From Thiocapsa sp. (GTDB taxonomy: Bacteria; Pseudomonadota; Gammaproteobacteria; Chromatiales; Chromatiaceae): DNA of 64,000 nt. Shown in pieces: positions 35,608 through 45,131 of the stretch. Both the position numbers and the translations under genes were made by a program. Location of the stretch: positions 3,352,001-3,416,000 of the forward strand of contig NZ_CP073760.1 in NCBI RefSeq assembly GCF_018399035.1, in the 5' to 3' direction. The notes under the pieces are model-generated. The model did no database searches. It was given only the letters and a program-made list of their open reading frames with translations, and was not told the DNA's origin. The first letter of the stretch is position 1. Each line of letters starts with the position of its first letter.

Positions 35608-36933
35608 ATGACTGAACCCTTGCGACAGCGGCTCGACAGGTCCCGAGCACGGGCGGAGGGCATCCGGCGCCGGATGATCGCCCTTCAGGAAGAACTGGAT
35701 TGGCGTTGTTATCGCCTCTACGGCCTGCTCGATACGCCGCTGGACACCGATCGCCCGCCCGAGGTCGCGCTGGGCGAGCGTGCATTCGAGATCCTGATGG
35801 CCCGGCGCATGGCGGCGGGCGCGTTGGAGACCGCCTGGTTCACCCGCCATGGATCCACGCCGATCACCGCGATCCCCGCGCACTGGCCGGAGGATTACCG
35901 GGCCTTGGTGGCGCAGCGGATCGCGCTGATCGAGTCCGACCGCAACATCGCACTGATCGAACGCCCGGAGTACAAGCGGCGCTGGTCCTGGACGCCTTGG
36001 GAGGAGCAGGAGCGCGATGCGCTGCGCGGTTGGCTGCTCGATCGTCTCGAGACGCTCTTTTCCGGCCGAATCGGTCCGGAGACGGCCGGGGTCCAGGCGC
36101 CCGAGCCCAAGGTGACGACCACCGTCCGGTTGGCGGACCGGCTTCATGATGATCCCGAGTTCATGGCGCTGGCCGCGGTCTATCGGGGGCGGGTGGACTT
36201 CGACCTGCCGGCCCTGGTTGCCGAGCTGGTCGAGTCCGAGTCCGTGCCCTTCCTGCCGGTCCTGCGCTACAAGGAGTCGGGACTGCGCAAACGCGCCCAA
36301 TGGGAAGAGACCTGGCGCCTCCAGCGCCGGGAGGATGCCATTGATGCGCAGGTTGAATCCGAGCAGCGCGCTCGCCAGGCTCTGGATCCGCAGGCCGACC
36401 CAGTCGTCTCCGCGCAGGCAACCGCCGAGGCCCTGGCGGCTGAGCAGCGCCGCCGCAAGCAGGCGGAGTTGGGCGCGATTCCGGTGCCGCCGAAGTACCG
36501 GTCCGCGGACTTCATCAAGGCGACCTGGTGGAGCCTGCGCGGCGGTCTTGACGTGCCCAAGGAGCGTTTCGTGAGCTTGCCCGGCTGCGAGCGCGACAGC
36601 GACCGCGGCTTGCCGATCCTGTGGGCCGGCTGGAGTCCGCTGCAGCAGGCCATGGCCATCGCCGCCTACTATCTGGACATGAAGGAGCGCGAGGGCTGGG
36701 ACGCCGGGCGCCTGACCCCGCTGCTGTGCGGCGTTCAGGAGCTGTTGCCCTGGATCCTGCAGTGGCACAACGACGTTGATCCCGACACGGATCAGCGGAT
36801 GGGCGAGTATGTCGCGGATTTTCTGGCCGATGAGGCTCGCGCGCTCGGCCTGACGCTGGATGCGCTGCGGGCCTGGTCGCCCCCTGCCGCAACGACACCG
36901 AGGCGGGGAGGGCGACCTCGTCGCGCCCGGTGA
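35608..36933 (+). CDS. BREX type 2 PglX, C-terminal half as a separate gene
   Basis: This 441-residue protein has no methyltransferase motif. It begins with a helix (RRRMIALQEELDWRCYRLYGL) and continues to PPKYRSADFIKATWWSLRGG, LDVPKERFVSLPG, ILWAGWSPLQQAMAIAAYYL and MGEYVADFLADEARALGLT. These blocks are typical of the C-terminal part of type 2 PglX. Together with the 816-residue half it totals 1,257 residues, close to a single-chain PglX. The break is in a linker, both parts have their own start and stop, and neither carries an internal stop or frameshift, so a working two-chain enzyme is plausible. Translation is probably coupled to the DUF2283 gene. Confidence 0.82.
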   Translation: MTEPLRQRLDRSRARAEGIRRRMIALQEELDWRCYRLYGLLDTPLDTDRPPEVALGERAFEILMARRMAAGALETAWFTRHGSTPITAIPAHWPEDYRALVAQRIALIESDRNIALIERPEYKRRWSWTPWEEQERDALRGWLLDRLETLFSGRIGPETAGVQAPEPKVTTTVRLADRLHDDPEFMALAAVYRGRVDFDLPALVAELVESESVPFLPVLRYKESGLRKRAQWEETWRLQRREDAIDAQVESEQRARQALDPQADPVVSAQATAEALAAEQRRRKQAELGAIPVPPKYRSADFIKATWWSLRGGLDVPKERFVSLPGCERDSDRGLPILWAGWSPLQQAMAIAAYYLDMKEREGWDAGRLTPLLCGVQELLPWILQWHNDVDPDTDQRMGEYVADFLADEARALGLTLDALRAWSPPAATTPRRGGRPRRAR

Positions 36934-36955
36934 GGGCCTTGCGGGATGGATCCCC

Positions 36956-37037
36956 GGACCGCCGACTTCAGTCGGCGAGTTGAGACAAGACGCCGACTGA
37001 AGTCGGCGGTCCGCCGTGCCGACTAAAGTCGGCGCTC
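36956..37037. repeat. REP palindromes at the pglX-pglY junction
   Basis: Units at 36956-36978, 36991-37013 and 37018-37037 fill most of the 213-base gap between the C-terminal pglX part and pglY. The first two form a REP pair in opposite orientation. Confidence 0.88.
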
Positions 37038-37146
37038 CGGGCTGGCTGTTGCGATCCCGTGAGCCTTGGGCCGGCGAGCACGAAGAGGCTACCATGCAAG
37101 ACAGCGGCGACGGGTTCCGCACCAACCCAATCACAGGGAGTCCTCG

Positions 37147-40100
37147 ATGACACTGCTGAGCGAGCTGATCCCCATCCCGGAGCAGGTCCACCAAAGCGAT
37201 TTCGTGCTGCGCCTGTCCCATGGGTTGGCGGACGCCGAGCGCACGCTCGATGATTACGTGGTAACGGAGCAGCTCGTGCACTGCTTCGACGAGGCGCTGG
37301 GGTTCATCCAGAATGCGCTCGCCGCCGCGGTCAGCAAAGCGATCTACCTCAACGGCAGCTTCGGCTCGGGCAAAAGCCACTTCATGGCGGTGCTGAACCT
37401 GCTCTTGGCCGGCAATCCCCATGCGCGCTCGATCGTCGAGTTGGCTCCGGTGGTTGCACGCCACAACGCCTGGACCGAGGGCCGGCGTTTCCTGCTGGTG
37501 CCCTATCACATGATCGGCGCGACCGATCTGGAGTCGGCGATCCTCGGCGGCTATGCCGAACAGGTGCGACGGCTGCATCCCGAGTCACCGGTGCCGGGGT
37601 TCTACGTGGCGGAGCACCTGTTCCACGACGCCGAGACGATGCGCGAGCGCATGGGCGATACGGCGTTCTTCGCGGCCCTGAACGAGGCCGCCGGGGGCGG
37701 AGGTTCAGGCTGGGGAGGGCTCGCCGGGGGTTGGGATGCCGCGACTTACGGGACGGCCAAGCTGGAACCGCCGGCCGCGGATGAGCGCGTTCGGCTGGTC
37801 GGCGACTTGATCAGTGCCTTCTTCAGCGCCTATCGGACCGCCGCCGGGGTGCAGGGAGAGTCCTTCCTGCCGTTGGATCAGGGCCTTTCGGTGCTCTGCA
37901 AGCACGCCCGCGACCTGGGCTATGACGCGGTGATTCTGTTCCTGGACGAGTTGATCCTGTGGCTCGCGAGCCGGGCGGCCGACACCGCCTTTGTCAGCAG
38001 CGAGGGGGCAAAGCTCTCCAAGTTGGTGGAGGCCCAGTACGCCGACCGCCCGATCCCCCTGGTGAGTTTTGTCGCACGCCAGCGGGATCTGCGTGAGCTG
38101 GTGGGCGAGAACCTGGCCGGCGCCCTGCTGCTCCAGTTCGCCGACACGCTCAAATACTGGGAGGCCCGCTTCGAGAAGATCCGCCTGGAGGATCGCAATC
38201 TGCCGGTGATCGCGGAACGACGCCTGCTGCGCCCCCGCGACGAGCAGGCCCGTGAACAGATCGATACCGCCTTTGCCGCGTTGCGGGACCTGCGTGCCGA
38301 CGTCTCCGCCACCCTGCTCACGGGCGACGGGCAGTGGCACGCCTTCCGCCAGGTCTATCCCTTCAGTCCTGCCCTGGTGCAGACCCTGGTTGCGGTCTCC
38401 TCGGTGCTCCAGCGGGAGCGCACGGCGCTGAAGCTGATGCAGCAACTCCTGGTGGACCGGCGCAACGATCTCGAGCTGGGGCAACTGATTCCGGTGGGGG
38501 ATCTGTTCGATGTCATCGCCGAGGGCGACGAACCCTTCTCCGATGCGATGCGCCTGCACTTCAACAACGCCAAGACCCTCTACTATCAGAAACTGCTGCC
38601 CATGCTGGAGCGGCGCCACGGGATCACCTGGCAGGACGTGCGTGCGCACTTGGCCGACCCCCAGGCGGCGCAGCGACTGACCAATGATGCTCGACTGCTG
38701 AAGACGCTTCTGCTGGCGGCGCTGGTGCCGGAGGTTGAATCATTGCGGGCGCTCACCGCCGCGCGCCTGGCCGCGCTCAATCACGGCACCATCAAGGCGC
38801 CGATCCCCGGTCGCGAGGCCCAGATCGTGATGAGTCGCTGCCGGGAGTGGGCGGCCGAGGTCGGCGAGATCAAGGTCAGCGAGGATTTCAACCCGCTGCT
38901 CTCCATCCAGGTGACCGGGATCGACCTGGCGCCCATCCTGGAGAATGCGGCCTCCTACGACAACCAGGGCAACCGGCGGCGCAAGGTCCGCGAGATGCTG
39001 TTCGCCGAGCTGGGTATCCCCGAGGGCAACGACCTTTTCTCGACCTACAGCTTTGCGTGGCGCGGGACGCGCAGAGCGGTCGACGTGATCTTCGACAATG
39101 TGCGCGAGGTCGATGACGGTCGCCTGCGCGGGCGCGAGGGGGCCTGGACGCTGGTCCTGGACTTTCCGTTCGATGATCCGGGCTACACCGCTCGGGACGA
39201 TATCGCTCGGCTCCAACGCTTCGCGGGTACCGCCCAGACCCTGCTCTGGCTGCCGAACTTTCTCAGCCAGAAGGCGCTGAAGGAGTTGGGCATCCTGGTG
39301 CGCATCGATGCCATCCTGACCGGCGACCGCTTTGGCGAGCTCGCGGGTCATCTGTCTCAGGTGGACCAGGCGCAGGCCAAGGCACTTCTTAAGAATCAAC
39401 AGAGTCAGTTGCAGCAGCGGATGCGGCAGTGTTTGGAGGCGACCTACGGGATCAGCAACGAGCCGCGCGACGCGGTCGAGACGGTGCTGGCCGCGGGGGA
39501 GCACATCCGCTCGCTCGAACCGACCTTCAGTGCGCGCATGCCCGTGGGCGCCAACGTCGGGGAGGCGTTCAAGGGGCTGCTTGATCAGCTCCTCGCCCAC
39601 CAGTACCCGGCGCATCCCCGCTTCGAGACCGACATCCGCCCGGCGGTCCTGCACAAGGTCCATGGGGTGATCCAACAGGCGGTTCAGGCACCGGACCAGC
39701 GCGTCTATGTCGCCGATCGGTCGTTGCGTGCCCTGGTCAAGTCGATCGCCGATCCGCTCAAGGTGGGGCAGACGGGGGACACCCACTTCGTGCTCGGCAG
39801 CCATTGGCGCACGCACTTCCACCAGAAACAGGCCATGGAAGGCATCGGGCAGACACCCGCCGAAGGCACGGCAGCCGCCGGACTCACGGTGTCGTTGCTG
39901 CGCGCCTGGATCGATCAGCCGGACCCCATGGGACTGCCGATTGAGTTGCAGAATCTGGTCATCCTCACCTACGCGGATCAAGGCGATTACGGCTTCTTCC
40001 AGGGCTCGGCCCCGATCAAGGCCGGCATCGAGCGCATCCAGGACGAGTGTGCCCTGAGGCAACAAACCTTGCCGACGCCGGAGCACTGGACCAAGGCCGT

Positions 40101-40824
40101 GGGACGGATGGCGAGCCTGTTCGGGAGGGTGCAGGCGCAGGGTCTGAACGCCGCCAACCTGACCCGACTGATCGATGATCTGAGCGCCTTGATCGTGCCG
40201 CTCCGCATCCCGCTGCGGGCGCTCGCCGCCGAGCTGGGGCGACGGCTGACGGCCTTGGGCGTGAAGGACGGACAGGCGCCCCGACTGATCACGGCCAATG
40301 CGGCCCTGGCCCTGGCCGAACGGGTGTTGGCGGCGGGCGGCAGCGACCGCGCGGCGGCCTTGGCAGAGGCCGAGGTGTTGACCTCCGAAGCGGCGATGGC
40401 CGCCATCCTGGCGAAGGCGCAGACGCTCGAGGAATCCATTCGCACCGCGGACTGGCCGCTCTTCGAGGCCGTCTGGAAGCTCGACGACCCGCGCCGAAAC
40501 GAGGCCGCGCGGATCAGGGAGCGGGTCATCGAGGTGCTGAGCGCGGACGAGCATGCCATCGCGCTCAAACCGGCGCTCGACGAACAGCGGGGGAAGGCGC
40601 TGCGGCTGCTGAGCGAGGTGCCGCCACCGCCACCGCCTCCGCCTCAGCCACCACCACCACCGCCTCGCCGGCCAGGTCTGCGCGTGATCCTGGAGGAGCG
40701 CGCGGCAGGTCTCGATGCGGTCGCCGCCGATGCCGTCCTGGGTCGGGTCCGGCAGACCATGACCGAGCACCCCGATGCCCGGCTCGACATCGAGTGGCGG
40801 ATCCTGACCGACGGGGAAGATTAG
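37147..40824 (+). CDS. pglY: BREX type 2 ATPase PglY
   Basis: This large P-loop ATPase has 1,225 residues. The Walker A motif is GSFGSGKSH (residues 70-78) and the Walker B is in DAVILFLDELILWLAS. An approximately 17-residue proline-rich run (VPPPPPPPPQPPPPPPRRP) lies near residue 1,160, before a short C-terminal domain ending TDGED. PglY is the type 2 counterpart of BrxC, the AAA-type protein that forms the core BREX machine on DNA. ATG 37147 is chosen because AGGGAG lies just before it. It is followed by pglZ after 3 bases and by brxD after another 3, so pglY-pglZ-brxD is a tight operon. Confidence 0.9.
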   Translation: MTLLSELIPIPEQVHQSDFVLRLSHGLADAERTLDDYVVTEQLVHCFDEALGFIQNALAAAVSKAIYLNGSFGSGKSHFMAVLNLLLAGNPHARSIVELAPVVARHNAWTEGRRFLLVPYHMIGATDLESAILGGYAEQVRRLHPESPVPGFYVAEHLFHDAETMRERMGDTAFFAALNEAAGGGGSGWGGLAGGWDAATYGTAKLEPPAADERVRLVGDLISAFFSAYRTAAGVQGESFLPLDQGLSVLCKHARDLGYDAVILFLDELILWLASRAADTAFVSSEGAKLSKLVEAQYADRPIPLVSFVARQRDLRELVGENLAGALLLQFADTLKYWEARFEKIRLEDRNLPVIAERRLLRPRDEQAREQIDTAFAALRDLRADVSATLLTGDGQWHAFRQVYPFSPALVQTLVAVSSVLQRERTALKLMQQLLVDRRNDLELGQLIPVGDLFDVIAEGDEPFSDAMRLHFNNAKTLYYQKLLPMLERRHGITWQDVRAHLADPQAAQRLTNDARLLKTLLLAALVPEVESLRALTAARLAALNHGTIKAPIPGREAQIVMSRCREWAAEVGEIKVSEDFNPLLSIQVTGIDLAPILENAASYDNQGNRRRKVREMLFAELGIPEGNDLFSTYSFAWRGTRRAVDVIFDNVREVDDGRLRGREGAWTLVLDFPFDDPGYTARDDIARLQRFAGTAQTLLWLPNFLSQKALKELGILVRIDAILTGDRFGELAGHLSQVDQAQAKALLKNQQSQLQQRMRQCLEATYGISNEPRDAVETVLAAGEHIRSLEPTFSARMPVGANVGEAFKGLLDQLLAHQYPAHPRFETDIRPAVLHKVHGVIQQAVQAPDQRVYVADRSLRALVKSIADPLKVGQTGDTHFVLGSHWRTHFHQKQAMEGIGQTPAEGTAAAGLTVSLLRAWIDQPDPMGLPIELQNLVILTYADQGDYGFFQGSAPIKAGIERIQDECALRQQTLPTPEHWTKAVGRMASLFGRVQAQGLNAANLTRLIDDLSALIVPLRIPLRALAAELGRRLTALGVKDGQAPRLITANAALALAERVLAAGGSDRAAALAEAEVLTSEAAMAAILAKAQTLEESIRTADWPLFEAVWKLDDPRRNEAARIRERVIEVLSADEHAIALKPALDEQRGKALRLLSEVPPPPPPPPQPPPPPPRRPGLRVILEERAAGLDAVAADAVLGRVRQTMTEHPDARLDIEWRILTDGED

Positions 40825-40827
40825 GCG

Positions 40828-43545
40828 ATGGTGCCGAGCACGCGGCAGATCCAACAGCAGGTCGCCACGGTCATTCAACGCGATGCCGAGGCGCGGACCC
40901 TGGCGATCCATGCCGCCGCCCCGGGGGCCTGGCCGGAGCGCATCAAGGTCGGCCCCAAGGGTTTCCGGCTGGTCTGGTGCGAGTCTCCACTGGCGGCGCG
41001 CGAGGCGCTGCTGGACGACACCCAAGACGACGATGGTCTGGTTCTGCTGACCGGGTCGGACGACCAGTGCCTTGGCGCGGACCTGTTGGCCCGTCTGGCG
41101 CGGGGTCGGGTGTTTCGGCTGCAGAGCTGGGAGCTGGTTCGCGACAGCTTTCAGGCGCGGGACATCGACCCCCGGTTAGGGCGGCTGCACTGGATTGCCG
41201 ACTGGCTGGTCGAGCATGCACCGAGCAGTGGGTATCCCCCGGCACCGGGCGGTTTCCTCTCCGGCGACCTCGCCTGGGGCCAGGTGATGGCCTCGGCGCT
41301 GGGGATCGGGGAGCCGAGACCCGACGCGCTGACGCTGGTGGAATGGACCCTGCGCGACGATGCCTCGGGTCGTTTTCAGACGCTCGCCGATCCGATGCGC
41401 GCCGACGTTGCCGATTGGCTGACAGGCTCGGCCGGGCCGGCAGGTCGCCCGCTGGTGGCCTGCATTGCCGCGGGACGGGGTGTCGACTGCCTGCCCATCG
41501 GGCTGGTCTGCGAGCTGATCTTCCGCACCGACAGCGAGACCGACCCACGCCTGTCCGCCGCCGCACGACTTGAGCGCTTCACCGAGGGGCAGCGGATCGA
41601 GCGGTCGGGCGGACGTGGCTGGGCGACCGCCGCCCTGGCCGCGTTGGAGCGTCTCTCCGATCCGGCCCGTCGGCGGGCTATGCTCGCCCGCGCCGATCTG
41701 CTCCTCGATGAGCTTGGCCTGGGCAGTTTGGCCGAGTCCAGCGACGTGCTCCAGGCCGGTTTGGAGGCGCGCTTGTTGCGTTATGCGCAGACGATCGAGG
41801 TCGCGGTGGCGACGCCGGGCGCCGAGCCGCTGCGCCGCTGTGAGGCAGCAGCGCAAGGCGTGCTGAACCACCGCCAGGCCGTCCATCATCCCGCGCGATG
41901 CCGTCGGGTCACACAGTCTCTGCGGCTTCTGCGCTGGCTGGCCAGCCTCGAACAGAATCCGGTCGATGTTGCCGCGGCGGCGGCGGATTACGCCGCCGCG
42001 GGTTCGTTCGTCGACTGGGCGCGGATGGTCTTGATCGGAGGCGATGAGCTTGCGGACCTGTCTGCGGCCTTCGCGCGTCTCACGGCTGCGGTCCGTGCTC
42101 GGCGCGAGCGCTTCAACCGCCGTTTCGCCGACCTCTTGGTGGCCTGGAACACGGCCGCCGGGGCCGTGCGCCGGGTTGCGGACAAACCCGACGTGGCGCT
42201 GGTGCCGGTTGAAGACGTGATTGTCTCGGTGTTGGCGCCGCTGACGGCACAGTGCCCGGCCCTGCTGCTGGTCGCGGACGGGATGAGTCTTCCGGTGCTG
42301 CGCGCCCTCGCCGAGAGTCTGGTGGCGCAAGGCTGGATGGAGGTGGCCCCGCGCGAGGGTGTGCCGGCCAGGGTCGGGGTAGCGATGCTGCCGACCCTGA
42401 CCGAGGGGTCTCGGGCCAGCCTGCTGTGTGGGCGGCGGACCTTGGGCCTCGCCGCCCAAGAGAAGACCGGCTTCGGGCGCCATCCGGACCTGTTGGCGGT
42501 GTCCCGCGCGACGGCGCGCCCGGTCCTGTTTCACAAGTCCGAGCTTGGCGACGGCAGCGGGCTGGCCGATGGCGTGCGGGAGGCGCTGCGGTCGCTGGAC
42601 ATCCAGGTTGTGGGGGTGGTCTACAACGCGGTGGATGACCACCTGGGCGGCTCGGATCAACTGCATCAGACCTGGTCGGTCAGCGCACTGCGCCTCCTCG
42701 GCCCGCTGTTGCATGAGGCCCGACTGGCGGGACGCGCCCTGCTCATCACCGCCGACCACGGTCACGTCCTCGACGAGGGTGCAACAGCGCGCGGCCCCTT
42801 GCGGGAACCGGTGGACGGGGATCGCTGGCGCCGCTGCGAGGGGGCCATCGACGCCGGCGAAATCGAGCTGAGTGGTGATCGCGTGCTCGCCCCCGGCGGC
42901 TTGTCGCGGGTCATTTTGCCCTGGAGCGAAGGGGTCAGGTACGCGGGCAAGAAGACCGGTTATCACGGCGGGATCACGCCTCAGGAGGTGCTGGTGCCGC
43001 TGCTGACGCTGGTGCCGGCGGGCCGGGATGTTGCCGGTTGGGTGCCGGTCCCCCCGCTGCTCCCGCCCTGGTGGGAGGCGAGTGAAGGGGGCGTGGCGCC
43101 GGTCGGCCCGCGCGCGTCGGTCGATCCGGGCGTGCCATTGGCCACTCCGGCGCCACCAGCGAAAAAAGGACGAAAGATCGATGCGTTGCAGTCCGACCTC
43201 TTTGCGCAGGCGCCGAACGTTGCGCGGGTCGATGACTGGGTGGAGCGCTTGATGGCCTCACCCGTCTATGCCGAGCAGAAGCGCTTGGCCGCACGCATTG
43301 CCCCGAGTGATGAGGAACTGCGGCGATTCCTGCTCGCCCTCGGCAGCCGCGGCGGCGTGCTCGGAAAGAGTGCGCTCGCCCGGGAGCTCGGCATGCCGAT
43401 GGTTCGGATCGGTGGATTTCTCAGCGCGGTCCGGCGGGTGCTCAATCTGGATCGGGCGGCCGTGGTCTCGGTCGACGAGGCGGCTGGCGCCGTCACGCTC
43501 AACCGCGACCTGCTAAAACTCCAGTTCCAGATCAAGGACGCCTAG
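40828..43545 (+). CDS. pglZ: BREX type 2 phosphatase-fold protein PglZ
   Basis: The 905-residue protein carries the PglZ domain of the alkaline phosphatase superfamily: LLLVADGMSLPVLRAL near residue 480 (metal-binding Asp) and LLITADHGHVLDEG near 640 (Asp-His), followed by GYHGGITPQEVLVPLL. The N-terminal 450 residues are helical, and the C-terminal region from about 810 is a winged-helix-like segment (LGKSALARELGMPMVRIGGFL). PglZ is found in all BREX types and is needed for both methylation and defence. It is coupled to pglY and brxD. Confidence 0.92.
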   Translation: MVPSTRQIQQQVATVIQRDAEARTLAIHAAAPGAWPERIKVGPKGFRLVWCESPLAAREALLDDTQDDDGLVLLTGSDDQCLGADLLARLARGRVFRLQSWELVRDSFQARDIDPRLGRLHWIADWLVEHAPSSGYPPAPGGFLSGDLAWGQVMASALGIGEPRPDALTLVEWTLRDDASGRFQTLADPMRADVADWLTGSAGPAGRPLVACIAAGRGVDCLPIGLVCELIFRTDSETDPRLSAAARLERFTEGQRIERSGGRGWATAALAALERLSDPARRRAMLARADLLLDELGLGSLAESSDVLQAGLEARLLRYAQTIEVAVATPGAEPLRRCEAAAQGVLNHRQAVHHPARCRRVTQSLRLLRWLASLEQNPVDVAAAAADYAAAGSFVDWARMVLIGGDELADLSAAFARLTAAVRARRERFNRRFADLLVAWNTAAGAVRRVADKPDVALVPVEDVIVSVLAPLTAQCPALLLVADGMSLPVLRALAESLVAQGWMEVAPREGVPARVGVAMLPTLTEGSRASLLCGRRTLGLAAQEKTGFGRHPDLLAVSRATARPVLFHKSELGDGSGLADGVREALRSLDIQVVGVVYNAVDDHLGGSDQLHQTWSVSALRLLGPLLHEARLAGRALLITADHGHVLDEGATARGPLREPVDGDRWRRCEGAIDAGEIELSGDRVLAPGGLSRVILPWSEGVRYAGKKTGYHGGITPQEVLVPLLTLVPAGRDVAGWVPVPPLLPPWWEASEGGVAPVGPRASVDPGVPLATPAPPAKKGRKIDALQSDLFAQAPNVARVDDWVERLMASPVYAEQKRLAARIAPSDEELRRFLLALGSRGGVLGKSALARELGMPMVRIGGFLSAVRRVLNLDRAAVVSVDEAAGAVTLNRDLLKLQFQIKDA

Positions 43546-43548
43546 TCG

Positions 43549-44880
43549 ATGCCGGCGCCCTCCCGTCGTGACGAGGTCATCGGCGCCCTGCGCCGCGGGA
43601 CCGTCCCTGAGTCCGGACTGGATCTGCTGGCGGTCGGGCTGGACGGCTTTGCGCCGACGTTGACCGAGGAGCTTGCGACCATCCGCACGGGGCGGGGCCT
43701 GTTCAAGGCCGTGCGCGGTGAATACGGCTGCGGCAAGACCTTCTTCGGCCGCTGGCTTCAGGAGCATGCGCGGACCCTGGGTTTCGCCACGAGTGAGATC
43801 CAGGCGTCGGAGACGGAAACGCCGCTGCATCGGATGGAGACCGTCTACCGGCGGGTCTGTGAGCGGTTGACGACGAGCGAGGGCGACGGCGCCTTTCGCG
43901 GCGTGATCGATGGCTGGTTCTACACCCTTGAGCAGGATGTGCTGATTGACGGACGGATCGATCCGGGCGATGCGTCTGCGCTGGTGGCGGCGACCGACCG
44001 CCTGATGGAACAGCGGTTGGCCGATGTCACACGGGTGGCGCCCGCCTTCTCGGCCGCCTTGCGGGCTTACCGCCAGGCGCTGCTGCGCGATGAACCCGCG
44101 ATCGCCGAGGGTTTGATGGCCTGGGTCTCCGGACAGCCCACGGTCGGGGCCGCGGTGAAGCGCGTGGCCGGCATCCAAGGGGCGATCGATCACTTCGGGG
44201 CGACCAGCTTTCTCGCGGGACTCCTCACCATCCTGAGGGACTCCGGTTACGCGGGCCTGGTGCTGGTTCTCGACGAGGTGGAGACCCTGCAACGGATGCG
44301 CGGCGACACCCGCGACAAGGGGCTCAATGCCCTGCGCCAGTGGCTCGACGAGATCGACACCGGGCGTTTCCCCGGTCTTTATCTGCTGGTCACCGGAACC
44401 CCGGCCTTTTTCGACGGACCCCAGGGGGCACAGCGGCTCCCGCCGCTGTCTCAGCGGCTACATACCGACTTCGCCACCGCGGCGCGTTTTGATAATCCCA
44501 GGGCAGTGCAGATCAGGCTGCCGGGCTTCGGACTGGAATCCTTGTGTGAGGTTGGCCGCAAGGTCCGTGACCTCTATGCGGATCAGTCAAAGGTTGCGGA
44601 GCGTATCCGCGCCGCCGCGGACGATGCCTACCTGGCGGACCTGGCGACCGCGGTGACGGGTCAACTGGGCGGCCGGGTCGGCATCGCCCCCCGGGTCTAT
44701 CTGAAGAAGCTTGTTGCCGACGTGCTGGACCGCATCGATCAGTTTCCCGATTTCGATCCGCGGGTGCACTATGCCCTGACGGTCGCGGAGAGCGAGTTGA
44801 CACCCACCGAGCGCGCCGCGCGCGGCGCACTCGGCGTCGACGACATTCAGCTCGATGTTCCCCCGGACCCCCAACTTTAG
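43549..44880 (+). CDS. brxD: BREX system ATP-binding protein BrxD
   Basis: This 443-residue P-loop protein has Walker A GEYGCGKTFF (residues 57-66) and Walker B LVLVLDEVETL, then LLVTGTPAFFDGPQG and a C-terminal winged-helix-like part with GGRVGIAPRVYLKKLV. BrxD with BrxHI is characteristic of BREX types 2 and 3/6; with pglW, pglX and pglY it fixes the type as 2. The TAG stop lies at the edge of a degenerate REP (ACTTTAGTCGGCC), so the last residues (PPDPQL) may be repeat-derived. Confidence 0.9.
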   Translation: MPAPSRRDEVIGALRRGTVPESGLDLLAVGLDGFAPTLTEELATIRTGRGLFKAVRGEYGCGKTFFGRWLQEHARTLGFATSEIQASETETPLHRMETVYRRVCERLTTSEGDGAFRGVIDGWFYTLEQDVLIDGRIDPGDASALVAATDRLMEQRLADVTRVAPAFSAALRAYRQALLRDEPAIAEGLMAWVSGQPTVGAAVKRVAGIQGAIDHFGATSFLAGLLTILRDSGYAGLVLVLDEVETLQRMRGDTRDKGLNALRQWLDEIDTGRFPGLYLLVTGTPAFFDGPQGAQRLPPLSQRLHTDFATAARFDNPRAVQIRLPGFGLESLCEVGRKVRDLYADQSKVAERIRAAADDAYLADLATAVTGQLGGRVGIAPRVYLKKLVADVLDRIDQFPDFDPRVHYALTVAESELTPTERAARGALGVDDIQLDVPPDPQL

Positions 44881-44890
44881 TCGGCCCAGT

Positions 44891-44940
44891 TGGACCGCCG
44901 ACTTCAGTCGGCCTGTCTCGCCGACTGAAGTCGGCGGTCC
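44891..44940. repeat. REP pair after brxD
   Basis: Units at 44891-44912 and 44920-44940 in opposite orientation, with a CTGTCTC spacer. The same pair is then repeated in each 146-bp unit downstream. Confidence 0.88.
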
Positions 44941-44985
44941 GGGGGTTAAGATGATCGGTCACGACAGGCGATTGAACAAACAACT

Positions 44986-45129
44986 GTGACTCCCTTCGAG
45001 CGTCTTCATCCGGCCCTGCAGTATCACGTCGTCATCGGGACCGCCGACTTCAGTCGGCCCGTCTCGCCGACTGAAGTCGGCGGTCCGGGGGTTAAGATGA
45101 TCGGTCACGACAGGCAATTGAACCAATAA
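44986..45129 (+). CDS. Short frame copying the BrxHI N-terminus (first unit)
   Basis: GTG 44986 opens 47 codons: TPFERLHPALQYHVVIG, then a REP-encoded RPVSPTEVGGPG and KMIGHDRQLNQ before TAA. It has the same start context as brxHI itself and could be translated as a leader peptide, or may simply be a duplication by-product. Confidence 0.35.
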   Translation: MTPFERLHPALQYHVVIGTADFSRPVSPTEVGGPGVKMIGHDRQLNQ

Positions 45130-45131
45130 CC

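Noticed and set aside
31230-36933. pglX as a simple pseudogene
   Set aside because: Both parts have intact starts, stops and conserved motifs and show no frameshift; loss of function is possible but not visible in the sequence.
38740-41025. Long open frame antisense to pglY
   Set aside because: It is a codon-bias shadow in GC-rich DNA; the other strand carries a clear ATPase with Walker motifs.
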